From an uncultured Paracoccaceae bacterium (GTDB lineage: Bacteria > Pseudomonadota > Alphaproteobacteria > Rhodobacterales > Rhodobacteraceae), in assembly GCA_937864535.1 (NCBI GenBank), contig CALMJS010000012.1, forward strand, positions 106,658 to 170,657: DNA of 64,000 bases, in the 5' to 3' direction. Below the pieces are notes generated by a model. That model was given only the letters and a program-made list of their open reading frames with translations. It made no database searches and was not told where the DNA came from. This document shows positions 26,519-36,369 of the stretch, in pieces; positions within the stretch are counted from its first letter, which is position 1; the number at the start of each line of letters is the position of its first letter. The position numbers and the translations under genes were made by a program.

Positions 26519-27292
26519 ATGAGCGTCATCGAAGCCAAGGGGCTCAACCTCACGTTCCAGACCAACGACGGGCCGGTACAGGCCCTGCGGGACGTGAACC
26601 TGACGATTGAAAAAGGGGACTTTGTGTCCTTTATCGGCCCCTCGGGCTGTGGCAAGACCACGTTTTTGCGGTGCATTGCCGGTCTGGAGCATCCGACCGG
26701 CGGCACGCTGTCCGTCAATGGCATGACGCCGGACGAGGCACGGATGGCGCGGGCCTATGGTTATGTGTTTCAGGCGGCGGGCCTCTATCCGTGGCGGACG
26801 ATCGGCCGCAACGTGGCGCTGCCGCTGGAAATCATGGGCTATTCCAAGGCCGAGCAGGCAGAGCGGGTGAAGAAAACGCTCGATCTGGTGGATCTGGCGG
26901 GGTTCGAAAAGAAATTCCCGTGGCAACTGTCGGGCGGGATGCAGCAGCGGGCCTCGATCGCGCGGGCGCTCGCGTTCGATGCCGATATCCTGCTGATGGA
27001 TGAACCCTTTGGCGCGCTGGATGAAATCGTCCGCGACAAGCTGAACGAGGAGGTGCTGAAACTCTGGGCGCGGACCGAGAAAACCATCGGTTTTGTCACC
27101 CATTCGATACCCGAGGCGGTCTATCTGTCGACCAAGATCGTGGTGATGTCGCCGCGACCGGGGCGGATCACCGATGTGATCGAGAGTACGCTGCCCAAGG
27201 AACGCCCGCTGGATATTCGTGATAGTGCCGAATTTATTGCCATCGCTCACCGTGTCCGCGAAGGGCTGCGCGCGGGGCATGTCGATGACTAA
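26519..27292 (+). CDS. ABC transporter ATP-binding protein (NitT/TauT family, pyrimidine cluster)
   Basis: 257 residues. Walker A GPSGCGKTTFLR near residue 40, signature LSGGMQQRASIARAL near 138, Walker B ILLMDEPFGALDE and the switch histidine in FVTHSIPEAVY. This is the SsuB/TauB-type ATPase. Together with two permeases and an NMT1-like binding protein downstream it forms a complete importer, most likely for a pyrimidine or related compound given the flanking catabolic genes. The stop overlaps the first permease. Confidence 0.93.
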   Translation: MSVIEAKGLNLTFQTNDGPVQALRDVNLTIEKGDFVSFIGPSGCGKTTFLRCIAGLEHPTGGTLSVNGMTPDEARMARAYGYVFQAAGLYPWRTIGRNVALPLEIMGYSKAEQAERVKKTLDLVDLAGFEKKFPWQLSGGMQQRASIARALAFDADILLMDEPFGALDEIVRDKLNEEVLKLWARTEKTIGFVTHSIPEAVYLSTKIVVMSPRPGRITDVIESTLPKERPLDIRDSAEFIAIAHRVREGLRAGHVDD

Positions 27293-28229
27293 GGCCGGTC
27301 CCATCCTGACTGTGGTTTTGGCGATTATCGCGCTGTGGTACTTTGCCTGCATCCCGATGAACGTGCAGGAAACCCTGACCAATATTGAACGGGCAGGTGG
27401 CGTGGTGACGCCAGAAACGGCCAAGGATCGGGCAGAGATCGGGCGCTGGTCGCTGGTGCTTCAGAATCTGGATGCGCTGGGCGGAAGTTGGTCGGTCGAG
27501 AGGGCCCGATTGCCCAGTCCACATCAGGTGATCAAAGAGATCTACGTCTCGACCTGGGACGAAGAGGTCAATGGCCGACGCGGTATCGTCAAATCGGGCA
27601 GCTTTTCTAACCGCAGCCTGATTTATCACGCCGGTGTCACGATGGGGGCGACGGTGGTGGGTTTCATCATCGGGGCGGGATTTGGCATCCTGCTGGCGGT
27701 CGGGATCGTCTATAGCCCGACGATGGATCGCAGTGTGATGCCTTGGGCCATCGTCAGCCAGACCATTCCGATTGTGGCGCTGGCCCCGATGATCATCGTG
27801 GTTCTCTATTCCGTCGGCATTGGCGGCGTCATCCCCAAGGCGGTGATTAGTGCCTATCTCAGTTTCTTTCCTGTCGTGGTGGGGATGGTCAAGGGGCTGC
27901 GCAGCCCCGATCATATGCAGCTGGACCTGCTGCGGACCTATAATGCCAGCCCGTCCCAAGGGTTTTGGAAACTGCGTTTGCCGGCCTCTATGCCGTTTCT
28001 GTTCGCCAGTCTGAAAATCGGTATCGCCGCCTCTCTGGTCGGGGCGATTGTGGGTGAATTGCCGGTTCAGCGCGGTGGATTGGGTGCGCGAATGCTGTCA
28101 GGCAGCTATTATGGCCAAACCGATCAAATCTGGGCGGCCCTCTTTATCGCGGCCTTGCTCGCGGCGGGGATGGTTGCGATGATTGGCTGGATCGAAAGTC
28201 AAACCCTTCGGCGAATGGGGATGGCGTAA
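27279..28229 (+). CDS. ABC transporter permease 1 (pyrimidine cluster)
   Basis: About 316 residues. One N-terminal membrane helix (ILTVVLAIIALWYFACI) is followed by an unusually long periplasmic stretch (about residues 25-105), then a five-helix permease core with an EAA-like loop DLLRTYNASPSQGFWKLRLP. ATG codons at 27279 and 27285 are both possible; each overlaps the ATPase gene. The stop overlaps the next permease ATG by one base (TAATG). The pair of distinct permeases suggests a heterodimer. Confidence 0.9.
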   Translation: MSMTKAGPILTVVLAIIALWYFACIPMNVQETLTNIERAGGVVTPETAKDRAEIGRWSLVLQNLDALGGSWSVERARLPSPHQVIKEIYVSTWDEEVNGRRGIVKSGSFSNRSLIYHAGVTMGATVVGFIIGAGFGILLAVGIVYSPTMDRSVMPWAIVSQTIPIVALAPMIIVVLYSVGIGGVIPKAVISAYLSFFPVVVGMVKGLRSPDHMQLDLLRTYNASPSQGFWKLRLPASMPFLFASLKIGIAASLVGAIVGELPVQRGGLGARMLSGSYYGQTDQIWAALFIAALLAAGMVAMIGWIESQTLRRMGMA

Positions 28230-29074
28230 TGATGATTGTTCTGGCCTTTGTGATCTGGATCGCGGCGTGGATGGCCAATCGGTGGCTGTCGAACGGACCG
28301 TGGGCGCGTCATCCTGTCGTGGGGATTATTGTCCCGATGCTGTTTGGTGGGACGATCCTCCTCGTCTGGGAATTGCTGGTGCGCGGTCTGAATGTCGCGG
28401 CTGTTATCCTGCCGCCGCCCAGCGCGATTATCGTCACCTTTGGCGCCAATATCCCGACCCTCTGGGCTGATGCTGTGCAAACCATCGGCAAGGGCGCGTT
28501 TGCGGGCTATGTGATCGGCTGCGGAGCGGCGTTTCTGGCGGCGATTGTCGTAGACCGATATGATTTTCTGCGCCGTGGTCTGTTGCCCGTCGGGAATTTC
28601 ATGGCGGCGCTGCCAATTGTCGGAATCGCTCCGATATTGGTGATGTGGTTCGGGTTCGACTGGCAGTCCAAGGCAGCGGTTGTTGTCATCATGGTGTTCT
28701 TTCCGATGCTGGTAAACACCGTCGCGGGGCTGCGCGATACCTCGGCGATGCAGCGCGATTTGATGCGGACCTATGGCGCCAGTTATGTGCAGACACTGGT
28801 CAAGCTTCGACTGCCTGCCGCGATGCCGTTCATTTTCAACGGGCTTAAAATTGCGACGACACTGGCCCTGATCGGGGCGATTGTCGCTGAATTTTTCGGC
28901 TCTCCCGTGCTGGGCATGGGGTTTCGTATTTCCACCTCTGTTGGCCAGCTCGCACTTGATATGGTCTGGGCAGAGATCGTGGTCGCCGCCTTGGCGGGCA
29001 GTGCCCTGTATGGGCTGGTCGCCTTGATCGAACGAGGGGTGACCTTCTGGCACCCATCGCAACGTAAACGATAA
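28229..29074 (+). CDS. ABC transporter permease 2 (pyrimidine cluster)
   Basis: 281 residues with about seven membrane helices. The EAA loop DLMRTYGASYVQTLVKLRLP closely matches that of permease 1, showing they arose from one family (SsuC/TauC type). Translation is coupled to permease 1 by a one-base overlap. A 56-base gap with AGGAGG before the binding protein follows. Confidence 0.92.
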   Translation: MMIVLAFVIWIAAWMANRWLSNGPWARHPVVGIIVPMLFGGTILLVWELLVRGLNVAAVILPPPSAIIVTFGANIPTLWADAVQTIGKGAFAGYVIGCGAAFLAAIVVDRYDFLRRGLLPVGNFMAALPIVGIAPILVMWFGFDWQSKAAVVVIMVFFPMLVNTVAGLRDTSAMQRDLMRTYGASYVQTLVKLRLPAAMPFIFNGLKIATTLALIGAIVAEFFGSPVLGMGFRISTSVGQLALDMVWAEIVVAALAGSALYGLVALIERGVTFWHPSQRKR

Positions 29075-29130
29075 TCGGCATTGAGGCCGAGCGAACAACA
29101 ACAGGGTAACGACTAGGAGGTCGTAAGGAA

Positions 29131-30114
29131 ATGAAGACGTATTTGATGAGCGCCGCTGCCGCGCTGGCCACTGCTACCAGCGCCTATGCCGCAGACGATG
29201 TCACGCTTCAGCTAAAGTGGGTCACGCAGGCCCAGTTCGCTGGCTATTATGTCGCGCTGGACCAAGGCTTCTATGAGGCCGAGGGTCTGAATGTCACCAT
29301 CCTGCCCGGTGGTCCTGATGTCGCCCCCGGTCAGGTGCTGGCCGGCGGTGGTGCCGACGTCATGATCGACTGGATGCCGTCGGCACTGGCCGCCCGCGAA
29401 AAGGGCCTGCCGGTTGTCAACATCGCGCAACCTTATAAATCTTCGGGTCTGATGCTGACCTGCTGGAAGGACAGTGGAATCACGGGTCCGGCCGATTTCC
29501 CGGGTCATACGATCGGCGTCTGGTTCTTTGGCAACGAATACCCGTTCCTGTCGTGGATGAGCCAAGAAGGCATCAAGACCGATGGTGGCGAGGGCGGTGT
29601 TACCGTGCTCAAGCAGGGCTTTAACGTCGATCCGCTGTTGCAGCGTCAGGCGGACTGTATCTCGACCATGACCTACAACGAATTCGGTCAGGTGCTTGAG
29701 GCGGGCGTGTCCCCGGATGACCTCGTGACCTTCAAGTACGAAGACGTTGGCGTCGCGACACTCGAGGACGGTCTCTACGTTCTCGAAGCCAATCTGGCCG
29801 ATCCGGCGTTTTCGGACAAAATGGTCCGCTTTGTCCGCGCCTCTATGCAGGGGTGGAAATGGGCCGAAGAGCACCCCGAAGAGGCGGCGATGATCGTTCT
29901 GGACAACGACGAGACCGGCGCCCAGACCGAAGAGCACCAGATCTACATGATGAGCGAAGTCGCGAAACTGACCGCCGGGTCGAATGGCGCCTTGGATGAG
30001 GCTGACTATCAGCGCACGGTGGATACCCTGCTGGCCGGTGGTTCGGATCCTGTCATCACCAAGGCACCCGAGGGGGCATGGACCCATGCTATCACCGATG
30101 CTGCGTTGCAGTAA
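29131..30114 (+). CDS. NMT1/THI5-like ABC substrate-binding protein
   Basis: 327 residues with a signal peptide (MKTYLMSAAAALATATSAYA). The mature part starts DDVTLQLKWVTQAQFAGYY, the typical opening of NMT1/ThiY-type binders, and continues with GGPDVAPGQVLAGGGADVMI. The family recognises aromatic nitrogen heterocycles such as thiamine pyrimidines. In this neighbourhood uracil, thymine, dihydropyrimidine or hydantoin is the likely ligand, which is inference. A terminator follows. Confidence 0.92.
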   Translation: MKTYLMSAAAALATATSAYAADDVTLQLKWVTQAQFAGYYVALDQGFYEAEGLNVTILPGGPDVAPGQVLAGGGADVMIDWMPSALAAREKGLPVVNIAQPYKSSGLMLTCWKDSGITGPADFPGHTIGVWFFGNEYPFLSWMSQEGIKTDGGEGGVTVLKQGFNVDPLLQRQADCISTMTYNEFGQVLEAGVSPDDLVTFKYEDVGVATLEDGLYVLEANLADPAFSDKMVRFVRASMQGWKWAEEHPEEAAMIVLDNDETGAQTEEHQIYMMSEVAKLTAGSNGALDEADYQRTVDTLLAGGSDPVITKAPEGAWTHAITDAALQ

Positions 30115-30136
30115 CATTCGGATCGTCTGAAATTGC

Positions 30137-30166
30137 GCCCTGCCCGGTCGGGCGGGGCGTTTTTTT
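30137..30166 (+). terminator. Rho-independent terminator after the pyrimidine importer
   Basis: GCCCTGCCC (30137-30145) pairs with GGGCGGGGC (30150-30158) across GGTC and is followed by GTTTTTTT. It closes the hydA-ABC operon. Confidence 0.9.
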
Positions 30167-30226
30167 GTGATCAGTTCCCTATCGACGTTTGGCAGCGAAA
30201 GGAGTAACGATTCCACCAAATGTAAC

Positions 30227-30240
30227 CCAAAGCGCTTTGG
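30227..30240. promoter_or_regulatory. LacI-type palindrome upstream of the ThuA gene
   Basis: CCAAAGCGCTTTGG is a perfect 14-bp palindrome with a central CG, the usual form of LacI/GalR-family operators. It ends 13 bases before the ThuA ATG, overlapping the likely ribosome loading region. No LacI-type regulator is in the window. Confidence 0.5.
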
Positions 30241-30253
30241 ATCAGGGGGAATC

Positions 30254-31039
30254 ATGGCTATTCGCACAGTCGTTTGGGGTGAGAACGTTCACGAACAGAC
30301 AAACAAGATCGTCGCAGGTATTTATCCCAACGGGATGCATAGCTGCATCGCCGATGCGCTGAATTCGGTTCCGGGCATCTCGGCAACCACAGCGACCCTG
30401 CAAGAAGACGAACACGGTTTGACCGCTGCCCGTCTGGCCGAGACCGACGTGTTGATTTGGTGGGGGCACTGCGCCCATGGCGAGGTTAGCGACGAGGTGG
30501 TCGAACGCGTGGCCGAGGCTGTCTGGTCCGGCATGGGGCTGATTGTCCTGCACTCCGGACATTTTTCCAAAATTTTCAAACGCTTGATGGGGACGCCCTG
30601 TAACCTGACATGGCGCGAGGCGGGCGAGCGTGAGCGGCTCTGGCTGACCAGCCGCAACCACCCGATTGCAGCAGGCCTGCCTGATAGCTTCGAGCTTGAG
30701 AATGAAGAAATGTATGGCGAACCGTTCGGCATTCCCGAGCCGCTGGAAACCGTGTTCATCAGCTGGTTCCAAGGCGGCGAAGTGTTCCGCTCTGGCGTGA
30801 CCTACAAGCGCGGTGCGGGCAACGTGTTCTATTTCCGCCCCGGCCATGAAACGTACCCGACCTATCACGATGCCAACGTCCAGAAGGTCATCCAAAACGC
30901 TGTCAAATGGGCGCACAATCCGGCAGCGCGTATCGCGAACCCGACCGATGCGCCGAACGTTCCGGTCGATGTCGCGCCGGAAAAGATCGTCGAGCGCGGT
31001 CCCAAACTGCATCACGCTGGCGAGGACGGCTACAAATGA
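30254..31039 (+). CDS. ThuA domain-containing protein
   Basis: 261 residues. [14 protein letters not shown] opens a class I glutamine-amidotransferase-like fold, with [23 protein letters not shown] and [17 protein letters not shown] as ThuA-typical segments. ThuA proteins take part in disaccharide or sugar-derivative catabolism, commonly with Gfo/Idh/MocA dehydrogenases that act on 3-keto sugars. GGGGGAATC precedes the ATG. The stop overlaps the next start as ATGA, so the two are co-translated. Confidence 0.92.
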   Translation: MAIRTVVWGENVHEQTNKIVAGIYPNGMHSCIADALNSVPGISATTATLQEDEHGLTAARLAETDVLIWWGHCAHGEVSDEVVERVAEAVWSGMGLIVLHSGHFSKIFKRLMGTPCNLTWREAGERERLWLTSRNHPIAAGLPDSFELENEEMYGEPFGIPEPLETVFISWFQGGEVFRSGVTYKRGAGNVFYFRPGHETYPTYHDANVQKVIQNAVKWAHNPAARIANPTDAPNVPVDVAPEKIVERGPKLHHAGEDGYK

Positions 31040-32091
31040 AGGACGTTCGTATTCTGATCCTTGGCACCGGCGGCATGGCCAAGTCCCATGTCGAAGGATA
31101 TGCCGCCGCGCCCGGTGCGCGGATTGTGGCCGGTATTGACACCAACACGGAACGGCTCGCGGCGTTTCAGGCCGCCCATAATATCCCGCACGGGTTCACC
31201 TCGATCGCCGATGCGTTGGCGTGGGGCGAGTTCGATGCCGTGTCCAACGTGACCCCCGATGGCGTCCACCATCTGACTACCCTACCGTTCTTGGCGGCAG
31301 GGAAACATGTTCTGTGTGAAAAACCGCTGGCGGTAAATCACGCTGACGCGGCCGATATGGCCGAAAAGGCGGCGATGGCGGGGGTCATCAACATGGTGAA
31401 CCTGACCTATCGCAACGGCGAAGCCCTGATGGAGGCGCATCGCCTGATTGCAGAAGGGGCCATCGGCGAGATCCGGCACTTCGAGGCGTCCTATCTGCAG
31501 AGCTGGCTGACCCAGCCGGCGTGGGGCGATTGGCAAACTGAAACGCAATGGCTGTGGCGGTTGTCGACCTCGCATGGATCGAACGGTGTTCTGGGTGACG
31601 TTGGCGTCCACATCGTTGACTTTGCCACCTTTGCCGCGAATTCCGCCGTCGCCGAGGTCTCCTGTCGTCTGACCACCTTTGACAAGGCGCCAGAGGGCAA
31701 GATCGGGGAATATGTTCTGGATGCCAACGATAGCGCCGTCATGCATGTGCGGTTGGCGAACGGGGCGGTAGGGGTCATTCATACGACCCGTTTTGCGACC
31801 GGACATCTGAACGATCTGACCTTGCGGATTCATGGCACCCATGGGGCGCTGGAAATCACCGACCATATGGGCAAGCGGACCCTGCGCGGCTGTCTGGGCG
31901 AGGATCGTTTTGGTCCGACGTGGCGGGATCTGCCCTGTCCAGAGGTCAAGACGAACTATGTCCGCTTTGTCGAGGCGGTGCAGGCTGGCACTCCGGTTCT
32001 GCCCGATTTTGCCCGCGGCGCGGCCCTGCAAAAGGTACTGGATTGCGCGGTGCAGTCCAATGATCAGCACGGGCTTTCCCTGAGCCTCTGA
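31036..32091 (+). CDS. Gfo/Idh/MocA family NAD(P)-dependent oxidoreductase
   Basis: 351 residues. The Rossmann motif [15 protein letters not shown] starts near residue 7, and the family signature [12 protein letters not shown] lies near residue 95. The C-terminal beta-sheet domain includes [20 protein letters not shown] with the conserved D...H pair. The substrate is probably a sugar or polyol, given the coupled ThuA gene. The function in detail is not assignable. Confidence 0.92.
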   Translation: MKDVRILILGTGGMAKSHVEGYAAAPGARIVAGIDTNTERLAAFQAAHNIPHGFTSIADALAWGEFDAVSNVTPDGVHHLTTLPFLAAGKHVLCEKPLAVNHADAADMAEKAAMAGVINMVNLTYRNGEALMEAHRLIAEGAIGEIRHFEASYLQSWLTQPAWGDWQTETQWLWRLSTSHGSNGVLGDVGVHIVDFATFAANSAVAEVSCRLTTFDKAPEGKIGEYVLDANDSAVMHVRLANGAVGVIHTTRFATGHLNDLTLRIHGTHGALEITDHMGKRTLRGCLGEDRFGPTWRDLPCPEVKTNYVRFVEAVQAGTPVLPDFARGAALQKVLDCAVQSNDQHGLSLSL

Positions 32092-32129
32092 CCAAGTTAG
32101 GGTTCGGCAGATTGTTTGCCGGACCCACT

Positions 32130-33794
32130 ATGGCCACTACAGCATTGCCAGCGTTTTATTTTCACCCCGATGCCGTCGAGACAAAGGGCAAGGATCTGGT
32201 TGGCCGTCGTTCTGCGGGCCAGACTGCGCTGCGGGGCTTTCTCGACCATCTGGCGGTCGATGAAATTGCGGTCCTGACCGAAAATCAAAAGGGCCTCGAT
32301 GCCTTTCGGGCGCTGTTGGCCGATCTGGGCGACACCCGACCCGTTCAGGCCGCGACGCTATCGGGTCTGGGGGATTTCTCCAAATTTGGGACGGTGTTTT
32401 TCCCTGTTCCCGGGTTTGTGTCGGCAGCATGGCGGCGGCAACGGTTTGGGGCGAATAGCTGTTCCTTGGTGGGGATCACCCATACCGTTTCTACCCGGCG
32501 CGTCATCGAACAACTGCACGCGATGATGCTGGAACCGATCGAGCCGTGGGACGCGGTGATTTGCACTTCGCAGGCGGTTCGCACGGTGGTGCAGCGTCAG
32601 TTTGATCTGTCAGCAGAGTATATTCGCCGCAGGTTCGGGGCGACCCGCGTACCGCAACCACAATTGCCGGTGATCCCGCTGGGCATCGAGACGACCGCCT
32701 TTGCCCAGAGCTATGATCTGCGCCAAGAGGCCCGAGCGAAATTCGGCGCTGGCCCTGACGATATCGTCATCATGACGATGGGCCGCTTTACCGTCGGAGA
32801 AAAGGCGAACCCGATCCCGCTCTATCAGGTTCTGCAACGCTTGGCGGAAAAATCGGGCAGGTCTGTGCATCTGTGGCAGGTGGGCTGGGCCAATTCCGAT
32901 GGGCACCGCAAACCGTTCGAAGAGGGGCCAGCGGTCTTCTGCTCCTCTGTTCAAAGCAGGATCATTGACGGGCGCGATCCGTGGGTGCGGCGGGCGATCT
33001 GGTCCGGCGCCGATATCTTTACCCTGCCAGTCGACAATATTCAGGAAACCTTTGGCCTCGTTCCGGTCGAGGCGATGGCCGCCGGACTGCCTGTCGTCAT
33101 GCCCGACTGGGACGGGTTCAAGGATACGGTGATCGATCAGGTGACCGGCTATCTGGTGCCCACGACGATGGGGCGCGCAGGGCTGGGCACGCAACTGGCG
33201 CGCAGGTTTGCCGATGGGCGCGACCCCTATCTGGGGCATCTCAGCCTGACCTCGCACGCGGTGGTCATTGATCAGGACGCCTATCTCTCGGCGTTTGAAC
33301 GGTTGTTGGACCCGGCGCTGCGTCATCGGATGGGGCAGGCTGGCGTGCGCCATGTTCGGGACAATCTGGACATCCGCGTCATCATGGGCCGCTATCGTCA
33401 GTTGGCAGAGGACCTGGCCGAACAGCGGCGCGGCGCGGTTCCGCCCAAACCTGATCTCAGCCCGACCGCCCTGAACCCGATTGAGGTGGACCCCTTTGAT
33501 CTCTATGTGGGGTACCCGACGCGGGCGCTCGGGTTGCAATGCGTCGTGCGCCTCAGGTCGATGCCCGATGCCGATCAATTGGCGCGTCTCGACCGCTATA
33601 ACGGGCGTGACCTGTATCGCCGGCGGGCGATGGCGGCTGTTCGGATGTTGCCCATCGCGACGTGGTTATCGCACCACGGTCCCTCAACTGTGGCGCAGGT
33701 AGCGGCAGGGGCGGGTTTATCGGCGGCAGAGACCGAATTTTCCCTGCTCTACCTTGCCAAATATGGATATGTCAGTCTGAATTCCGCCCCATGA
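32130..33794 (+). CDS. GT4-type glycosyltransferase with a winged-helix-like C-terminus
   Basis: 554 residues. The C-terminal Rossmann half of a GT-B enzyme shows [20 protein letters not shown] and [20 protein letters not shown], the E-x7-E nucleotide-sugar signature of GT4. The last 60 residues ([20 protein letters not shown] onward, with [20 protein letters not shown]) look like a helix-turn-helix, which is unusual for a glycosyltransferase. ATG at 32130 with GGACC upstream is preferred over a TTG at 32112. It begins a glycan gene group that ends at the FkbM gene. Confidence 0.85.
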   Translation: MATTALPAFYFHPDAVETKGKDLVGRRSAGQTALRGFLDHLAVDEIAVLTENQKGLDAFRALLADLGDTRPVQAATLSGLGDFSKFGTVFFPVPGFVSAAWRRQRFGANSCSLVGITHTVSTRRVIEQLHAMMLEPIEPWDAVICTSQAVRTVVQRQFDLSAEYIRRRFGATRVPQPQLPVIPLGIETTAFAQSYDLRQEARAKFGAGPDDIVIMTMGRFTVGEKANPIPLYQVLQRLAEKSGRSVHLWQVGWANSDGHRKPFEEGPAVFCSSVQSRIIDGRDPWVRRAIWSGADIFTLPVDNIQETFGLVPVEAMAAGLPVVMPDWDGFKDTVIDQVTGYLVPTTMGRAGLGTQLARRFADGRDPYLGHLSLTSHAVVIDQDAYLSAFERLLDPALRHRMGQAGVRHVRDNLDIRVIMGRYRQLAEDLAEQRRGAVPPKPDLSPTALNPIEVDPFDLYVGYPTRALGLQCVVRLRSMPDADQLARLDRYNGRDLYRRRAMAAVRMLPIATWLSHHGPSTVAQVAAGAGLSAAETEFSLLYLAKYGYVSLNSAP

Positions 33795-33855
33795 TTGTCG
33801 TTTTGGCACAGTATACTTCGGCTAGGACCTCTGGCCTCGATCAAGGACGTTAACG

Positions 33856-34641
33856 ATGGATCTCTCTATCCGATTTGAAAATACGCCGGGGCTGCCGGAA
33901 AATCGGGGGCCGATTACGGTTGGCTGGTTTCTGAACACGCAGAAATCTGGGGTGATCTATTTCCCGCCCGAGCGGTTTCGCGGCGCCGAGAAAAATCGCG
34001 AACATGCGAAATCCGCGTCCCGCTGTCCGGCTGTCATCAATATGGAGAGCCGCTATTTCGTGTTCCGCTCGCCTATCGATATGCATCTGGGATTTATCCG
34101 CGACAAGGACGGCAAACCCGGTCTGCGGAACCTCGCAGGAGATATGAGCGCGGTCCGGTCCAACAAACTGGGCCAGATGATCACCATGGCGAACGAACGC
34201 GAGTGGCGCTATCCCGGCGTGCCGACGCTCCAGCTCACGCTGCCCTATGTGTTGATCGCGGACGAGCCGGTCTATGTCACCCAGTTGGCCCCGTTCATGC
34301 ACTATCAAAAAGACCCTTGGCCGGGCACGATTTTTGGCGGGCGTTTCCCGATCAACGTTTGGCCGCGGCCTCTGATGTGGGCGTTCGAATGGCAGGACAC
34401 CGAAAAACCGCTTAAGATCAATCGTGGCGACCCGCTGTTCTACGTGATGTTCGAAGGTCTGTCGCCGGATCGCAGCTTTGCCTTGGTCGAGGCAGAACTG
34501 ACCAAGGATCTGGAGGAGTATATGGAGTTTGTGTCGGGCGCGGTGAACTACGTGAACCAGACCTTTAGCCTGTTTGAGCGCGCCGAGGAAATCCGCCCGC
34601 AGACCCTGCTGACCCCGATCAAGCGGCGGCGCGAGGACTGA
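33856..34641 (+). CDS. Protein of unknown function in the glycan cluster
   Basis: 261 residues, no signal peptide or membrane span, rich in Pro, Trp and aromatic residues. Notable segments are ASRCPAVINMESRYFVFRSP, YPGVPTLQLTLPYVLIADEP and GGRFPINVWPRPLMWAFEWQ. It may belong to the DUF6065 type, but I am not certain of that. Its stop overlaps the next ATG by one base. Position among GT4, TPR/GT9-like and FkbM genes suggests a role in surface glycan or glycoprotein synthesis. Confidence 0.75.
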   Translation: MDLSIRFENTPGLPENRGPITVGWFLNTQKSGVIYFPPERFRGAEKNREHAKSASRCPAVINMESRYFVFRSPIDMHLGFIRDKDGKPGLRNLAGDMSAVRSNKLGQMITMANEREWRYPGVPTLQLTLPYVLIADEPVYVTQLAPFMHYQKDPWPGTIFGGRFPINVWPRPLMWAFEWQDTEKPLKINRGDPLFYVMFEGLSPDRSFALVEAELTKDLEEYMEFVSGAVNYVNQTFSLFERAEEIRPQTLLTPIKRRRED

Positions 34642-35996
34642 TGCCTTTGACCCTGGGGCAGGTGCGAACGGCGGCGATCGATTCCCATCGCGCGGGCCAG
34701 CACGATCAGGCGCTGGTCGCCTATTCGCAGTACCTGAACGTCGCGCCTCTGGATGCGCAGATGTGGTCCAATTTCGGGGCCCTGTTGCGTGTTCTGAAAC
34801 AGTACCAGAACGCCGAACGAGCGCAGCGGCGGGCCTATGCCCTCGACCCGAAATCGCGCATCGTGCGGGGCAATTTGGCGAATATCCTGTCCGATATGGG
34901 AAAATTTCAGGACTCGATCGACTTGCGTCGGTCGATCCTCGCCGAAGATGACAGTGGCCCCGAACATCACGCGCTGATCGGGCGCTGTCTGCGCGGCATG
35001 GGCCGCTATGCAGAGGCGGTTGATTATCTGGAGCCATTGATCGAACGGTTTCCCGATTATGGCGATCTGGGCCTGCAATTGGCGATGTCCTTGCTGGCGA
35101 TGGGGGATTATGAACGTGCCGCAGTGCATTATCGGTCGCGCTGGAAAACCGGGGAACTGCGGCAGGTTCAATCCGCGATCCCTGAATGGAACGGTGAGGA
35201 CCTGACCGGAAAAACCGTCGTGGTTCTGCCAGAGCAGGGGTTTGGCGATTGCGTTCTCATGGCGCGGCATCTGCCCGATCTCAAGTCCAAGGGCGCGGCC
35301 AAGGTTGTGCTGATCGCGGAACGTCCCTTGGCCCGCCTGCTGCGGGATGTGCCGGGTGCAGATGTGGTAACCCCGAGCTATCAACCCGACGGGACCGAGG
35401 ATTTTCGCATCAATATGATGGACCTGTTCGGCGTTGCCCTGCGCAGTGACGCCGATATGCGGCCACCAACGCGCCTGTCCGTCCCGCCAGAGGCCACGCA
35501 GCGCGCCAAACACATCGTCGCGCCCTATGGAGATCGATTCAAGGTCGGGGTGGTCTGGACCGGGTCGGTGACCTATCGCGCCAACGCCTTTCGCTCGTTC
35601 AGTCACACGGATTTTCTCCCGCTGGCGGATGTCCCGGATGTACAACTGTTTTCACTGTACAAGGGGCCGATGATCGACGCCTTTCGCGCGGATGGGTCTG
35701 CCGGGATCATGGTGGATGCCGGGTCTAGCGATGCCGACTTTGCAGACTGCGCCGCGATGATGCAGGAACTCGATCTGGTCATCACATCGGACACCGCGAC
35801 AGCCCATATTGCCGGAGCTCTGGGTATTCCAACATGGGTCGTCCTGCACTGGGATGCGTTCTGGGTCTATCGCCATACAGGGCAGACGACGCCCTGGTAT
35901 CCGTCTATGCGCCTGTTCCGGCAGGCTCAGGCCCTGAATTGGCGGCAGGTGATGTCCGAGGTCCGCAGCGCACTGCAAGAGGTTGTTCATGGATAA
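34641..35996 (+). CDS. TPR protein with a GT9/heptosyltransferase-like C-terminal domain
   Basis: 451 residues. The first 175 residues hold about four to five TPR units (DQALVAYSQYLNVAPLDAQM, NAERAQRRAYALDPKSR, EAVDYLEPLIERFPDYGD). The rest is a GT-B-like domain with VVVLPEQGFGDCVLMARHLP and a C-terminal LDLVITSDTATAHIAGALGI, the nucleotide-binding edge seen in heptosyltransferases. This TPR/GT9-like arrangement is common in proteins linked to O-linked or surface glycans. It overlaps both neighbours slightly, so it is co-translated. Confidence 0.85.
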   Translation: MPLTLGQVRTAAIDSHRAGQHDQALVAYSQYLNVAPLDAQMWSNFGALLRVLKQYQNAERAQRRAYALDPKSRIVRGNLANILSDMGKFQDSIDLRRSILAEDDSGPEHHALIGRCLRGMGRYAEAVDYLEPLIERFPDYGDLGLQLAMSLLAMGDYERAAVHYRSRWKTGELRQVQSAIPEWNGEDLTGKTVVVLPEQGFGDCVLMARHLPDLKSKGAAKVVLIAERPLARLLRDVPGADVVTPSYQPDGTEDFRINMMDLFGVALRSDADMRPPTRLSVPPEATQRAKHIVAPYGDRFKVGVVWTGSVTYRANAFRSFSHTDFLPLADVPDVQLFSLYKGPMIDAFRADGSAGIMVDAGSSDADFADCAAMMQELDLVITSDTATAHIAGALGIPTWVVLHWDAFWVYRHTGQTTPWYPSMRLFRQAQALNWRQVMSEVRSALQEVVHG

Positions 35997-36369
35997 TATA
36001 CTGGTCCCGGTTTCGCCCGGTGAACTGATTGATAAGATGACGATTTTGCGGATCAAGTCCGAACGGATCACCGACCCGGCCAAGCTGTTGAATGTTCGAC
36101 ATGAACTGGAGGTCCTAGGCGCCGTGGCGCGTGATTTGCCGCCGACCCCAATCCAGTCAGAAGAGTTGTATCAGATCAATCTGACGCTCTGGCAGATCGA
36201 GGATGACATTCGCGCCTGCGAGGCCCGTCAGGATTTCGGACCAGAGTTCATTCGGCTGGCGCGGGCGGTGTATCAAACGAACGACCGCCGCGCCGAGGTG
36301 AAAAAGCTGATCAACCTGCTGCTCGGATCGCAGATCGTCGAGGAGAAATCCTATTATGGATCGCCGTAA
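35989..36369 (+). CDS. DUF6165 family protein
   Basis: 126 residues beginning MDNILVPVSPGELIDKMTI, the conserved start of DUF6165. It is an all-helical protein with IKSERITDPAKLLNVRHELE and YQTNDRRAEVKKLINLLLGS. No function is known, but the family recurs beside TPR/glycosyltransferase genes. The ATG at 35989 overlaps the previous gene by eight bases; a TTG at 35983 is an alternative. The stop overlaps the FkbM start by one base. Confidence 0.82.
   Translation: MDNILVPVSPGELIDKMTILRIKSERITDPAKLLNVRHELEVLGAVARDLPPTPIQSEELYQINLTLWQIEDDIRACEARQDFGPEFIRLARAVYQTNDRRAEVKKLINLLLGSQIVEEKSYYGSP

Noticed and set aside
26255..27424. A 389-codon minus-strand frame across hydA and the ABC ATPase
   Set aside because: It crosses the hydA-ATPase boundary and is antisense to two well-supported genes.
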